From contig OZ038324.1 of assembly GCA_964035795.1 (NCBI GenBank), forward strand, positions 2,228,025 through 2,292,024: a stretch of 64,000 bases of DNA, written 5' to 3'. The notes under the pieces are model-generated. The model was not told the DNA's origin. It made no database searches and saw nothing but the letters and a program-made list of their open reading frames with translations. The position numbers and the translations under genes are program-made. Below are positions 63,401-64,000 of this stretch, piece by piece (position 1 is the stretch's first letter; each line of letters opens with the position of its first letter). This stretch comes from Pterobdella sp. o SKG-2022 (Eukaryota; Annelida; Clitellata; Hirudinida; Piscicolidae).

Positions 63401-63729
63401 GGCGCCGGGACTTCCCGGTGAACCTACTTGACCCGTATCACCAACAACACCTTGAGGTCCTTGAACTCCGTTCGCTCCTGTAGGACCTGTTGAGCCAGGA
63501 GCGCCAGTGAAACCTGTATTTCCTGGAGTGCCTGGAACACCATTCAAGCCATTAGAACCTGGAGAACCAGGAGCTCCTGTATCTCCTATGACTCCCTGAT
63601 CACCCCGCAGACCGGAGCTTCCTGGCAAACCATTTTCTCCTGCTAGTCCTGGACTACCTGGTTGACCTGCAAAACCCACTTGTCCCTTTGGACCCGGATT
63701 ACCAGGCACACCCTGAGCACCGGGAGAAC
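48219..63729 (-). CDS. Giant collagen with C-terminal EGF modules and a transmembrane anchor (3' part; 5' end outside window)
   Basis: The gene encodes an extracellular triple-helical collagen anchored to the plasma membrane by its C-terminus. Exons in coding order: 63181-63729, 62681-63121, 62178-62357, 61935-62096, 61703-61873, 61320-61634, 60941-61120, 60715-60876, 60389-60577, 59487-60332, 58595-59386, 57898-58347, 56460-57818, 55975-56334, 55358-55906, 54835-55122, 53499-53903, 52949-53353, 52689-52868, 51299-52378, 51000-51232, 50383-50932, 50079-50300, 49829-49978, 49575-49715, 49108-49263, 48930-49046, 48630-48844, 48219-48470. Phases agree throughout, giving about 3,700 residues. Domain order is Gly-X-Y helix (about 1,110 triplets), short linker, EGF x3, a partial EGF, one membrane helix, cytoplasmic tail. 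Nearly all introns are phase 1 and split a glycine codon, unlike the phase-0 exons of fibrillar collagens. The start, signal peptide and any N-terminal domains lie beyond the right edge. Borders were placed by eye and no transcript was available. Confidence 0.93.
48630..48844 (-). CDS. Stalk and transmembrane exon of the collagen
   Basis: The exon (phase 1 to 0) encodes a polar stalk of about 40 residues (ENSSRTSSQ then a Leu/Ala/Glu-rich stretch). A hydrophobic segment of about 25 residues follows (from [10 protein letters not shown] to LFSVVVLW), closed by the basic stop-transfer WKWK. With EGF modules before it and the acidic tail after it, the topology is type I: collagen outside, C-terminus in the cytoplasm. 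Confidence 0.88.
48930..49046 (-). CDS. Partial calcium-binding EGF module 4
   Basis: The exon begins with DIDEC, the calcium-binding EGF signature. It continues through [10 protein letters not shown], which fits the Asn/Asp and Tyr positions of a cbEGF. It then ends without the fifth and sixth cysteines (SCVGF in place of SC-x-C). The next exon supplies no cysteine before the membrane helix. The module is therefore truncated just where it meets the membrane-proximal stalk. Splice phases (1-1) and borders are sound, so this looks like real protein structure rather than a missed exon, though an extra small exon cannot be fully excluded. Confidence 0.8.
49108..49263 (-). CDS. EGF-like module 3 exon of the transmembrane collagen
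   Basis: This 156-bp phase 1-1 exon encodes a run containing [16 protein letters not shown] and [16 protein letters not shown], with six cysteines in EGF order. Acceptor CTCACAG and donor GTGAGT are canonical. Confidence 0.88.
49461..49504 (+). repeat. Copy of dispersed TTTTCGATAAG repeat in a collagen intron
   Basis: The same ~44-bp sequence as the inverted copy at 26587-26630. AGAGACA(C/T)CGTA occurs about 90-100 bp away here (49374) and 30 bp away there (26554), so both may be ends of one short mobile element. Confidence 0.65.
49575..49715 (-). CDS. EGF-like module 2 exon of the transmembrane collagen
   Basis: This 141-bp phase 1-1 exon encodes an EGF module with six cysteines, including [14 protein letters not shown] and YACSCRPGF. 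The NNGGC-S-x-C signature resembles the EGF repeats of LDL-receptor-type proteins. The donor is GTGAGT and the acceptor CGCAAG. Confidence 0.88.
49829..49978 (-). CDS. EGF-like module 1 exon of the transmembrane collagen
   Basis: This 150-bp phase 1-1 exon encodes an EGF-like domain with six cysteines in the usual spacing ([11 protein letters not shown] near the start, YCSC in the middle, KCN at the end). It has AATAG acceptor and GTGAGT donor borders. It lacks the D-x-D/N-E calcium-binding start. Confidence 0.85.
50079..50300 (-). CDS. Last collagen exon: end of triple helix and linker
   Basis: The exon starts with 16 Gly-X-Y triplets and leaves the repeat at [11 protein letters not shown]. 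It then enters a short linker with a hydrophobic patch (AVVFVLSI) and one cysteine (TTCG). It is spliced in phase 1 to the first EGF exon (donor GTACAA). The linker cysteine could form an interchain bond between the three chains, as in other collagens; that is inference. Confidence 0.87.
51299..52378 (-). CDS. Collagen exon (120 Gly-X-Y triplets)
   Basis: This 1,080-bp exon encodes 120 perfect Gly-X-Y triplets of the giant collagen. Its acceptor is TTTGAAG and its donor is GTAATT, both in phase 1. It contains no interruption. The length is an exact multiple of nine, as for all its helix neighbours that start and end in phase 1. Confidence 0.95.
52689..52868 (-). CDS. Short collagen exon with RGD and a Gly-to-Ser break
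   Basis: This 180-bp exon encodes 20 triplets. It contains GERGDPG (RGD codons at 52801-52809), directly followed by GRP and then SPD, so serine (TCT codon at 52786-52788) takes the place of glycine. Acceptor TTTAAG and donor GTTTGA fit, phase 1 on both sides. Confidence 0.9.
53375..53460 (+). repeat. 22-bp tandem repeat in a collagen intron
   Basis: AAATGATTTTCTAAAAAATG recurs about three times, the last copy diverged. It lies directly downstream (on the gene's strand) of the probable GC donor. Confidence 0.88.
53499..53903 (-). CDS. Collagen exon ending at a probable GC donor
   Basis: This exon encodes 45 Gly-X-Y triplets. No GT donor in the right phase exists at its 3' end: the frame runs into TAG after ATT-GGC, and the only nearby upstream GT would shift the frame. 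A GC donor (TTG|GCTAGT) gives exactly 405 bp, a multiple of nine, and restores phase 1 with the next exon, which begins GT GAA ATG. I therefore infer a GC-AG intron. Confidence 0.8.
54040..54470 (-). mobile_element. LINE fragment (C-terminal end of reverse transcriptase ORF) in a collagen intron
   Basis: A 127-residue minus-strand frame (stop at 54043) carries the [16 protein letters not shown] type of motif found near the C-terminus of many non-LTR retrotransposon polyproteins, followed by a basic Trp-rich stretch. Just upstream, frameshifted remains of the preceding part of the ORF can be read. No RT core is present, so the insertion is 5'-truncated. It lies in the intron between exons 54835-55122 and 53499-53903 and in the same orientation as the gene. 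Confidence 0.75.
56460..57818 (-). CDS. Largest collagen exon (151 Gly-X-Y triplets)
   Basis: This single 1,359-bp exon of the giant collagen gene encodes 151 uninterrupted Gly-X-Y triplets. It begins after an AG acceptor (TTTTTGCAG) and ends before GTATAT; both junctions split a Gly codon after its first base. Such a long helix exon contrasts with the 45- and 54-bp units of vertebrate fibrillar collagens. Threonine is frequent at Y positions (for example GDTG, GATG, GFTG), and lysine and cysteine are scarce or absent. Confidence 0.95.
58595..59386 (-). CDS. Collagen exon with one RGD and one Gly-to-Ala break
   Basis: This 792-bp exon encodes 88 triplets. It holds a GERGDTG stretch (RGD codons at 58662-58670). 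It also holds one break in the Gly-X-Y pattern, where the triplet after GRP reads APS, so alanine (codon at 58863-58865) replaces glycine. The change is one base away from a glycine codon. Acceptor TTTTCAG and donor GTTACA are canonical. Confidence 0.93.
59487..60332 (-). CDS. Collagen exon with GERGDPG motif
   Basis: This 846-bp exon encodes 94 Gly-X-Y triplets bounded by the acceptor AACAG and the donor GTATGA, both phase 1. It carries a GERGDPG stretch (RGD at 59734-59742). No imperfection was seen in the triplet pattern. Confidence 0.94.
62596..62635 (+). repeat. Diverged copy of dispersed GATAAG-type repeat in a collagen intron
   Basis: AAAGCTAATTTTTGCTAAGCAC followed by TTTTATCTCATTAG resembles 49461-49504 at most positions. 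Lower identity makes this a weaker member. Confidence 0.4.
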
Positions 63730-64000
63730 CTATTTCAAAAAATAAACCAGCATGAAAAAAAAAATTTTTAATTTTTTTATAAGGATTTGAAATATAATGA
63801 TAATATTAAACTCGTCTAAAAGCAAAATTAATATTATCATTATATGTTTGGTGCAAACCATGAAAAAAATCAGAAGATTCAATGTGGATTAAAAAACATT
63901 CCAGCATTTTTTTCAAAAATTTAAAGATTGACAAACACCAAACATCATTACATCAATATAATTTCTTCGAAACAGTTCAAAAGTTTCATAATGAAATACA
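63730..64000 (-). other. Collagen intron reaching the window edge
   Basis: AT-rich sequence following (on the plus strand) the AG acceptor of exon 63181-63729. No further Gly-X-Y exon lies before the end, so the gene continues outside. Confidence 0.8.

Overview
This is a eukaryotic, almost certainly invertebrate metazoan, nuclear contig. Three things show this: intron-split genes with GT-AG borders, an animal-type cytosolic ribosomal protein gene (RPL28), and a collagen gene of extreme length. The non-coding DNA is strongly AT-rich. It is full of tetranucleotide (ATGG/CCAT), trinucleotide (GAT, GAG, TAA, GTA) and dinucleotide (GT/CA, TA) repeats and broken retroelements. I cannot name the species; tunicate, annelid or another AT-rich invertebrate would all fit.

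Layout. Bases 1-43900 hold no host gene I can support. They contain microsatellites, one 200-N assembly gap (13698-13897) and retroelement remains: a 5'-truncated LINE end (6262-6635), a tRNA-like SINE head (15445-15515), an internally deleted LINE (15600-17380), a Penelope-like element with RT and GIY-YIG parts (18240-19450) bounded by inverted repeats, and an RNase H-bearing LINE (36040-38800) beside a 331-bp pure GAG run. There is also a 55-bp-arm foldback (12806-12953), a family of ~40-bp repeats built on a TTTTCGATAAG core, and a ~180-bp repeat flanked by CAT triplets (two copies). Scattered through this desert are short islands combining CRE, ETS, GATA and CACGTG sites that look like regulatory DNA.

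The genes sit on the right. RPL28 (minus strand, 43954-45324, four coding exons, 136 aa) is complete. A small intronless gene on the plus strand (46543-47070) has CCAAT and TATA boxes and encodes a 175-aa type I membrane protein I do not recognise.

From 48219 to the right edge runs the 3' part of one giant minus-strand gene. I could place 29 exons with mutually compatible splice phases. Twenty-two carry only Gly-X-Y repeats, and the next contains the end of the helix, giving about 1,110 triplets (about 3,300 residues) within this window, with the 5' end lying outside. The helix runs into three complete EGF modules, a fourth EGF module that has lost its last two cysteines, one transmembrane helix and an 83-residue tyrosine-containing cytoplasmic tail. 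Known membrane collagens of vertebrates are type II proteins with the collagen on the C-terminal side. Here the collagen is N-terminal and the anchor C-terminal, so this reads as a giant type I transmembrane collagen. It is the most notable object in the window. Two Gly substitutions, four RGD sites, Thr-rich Y positions and one probable GC-AG intron add detail.
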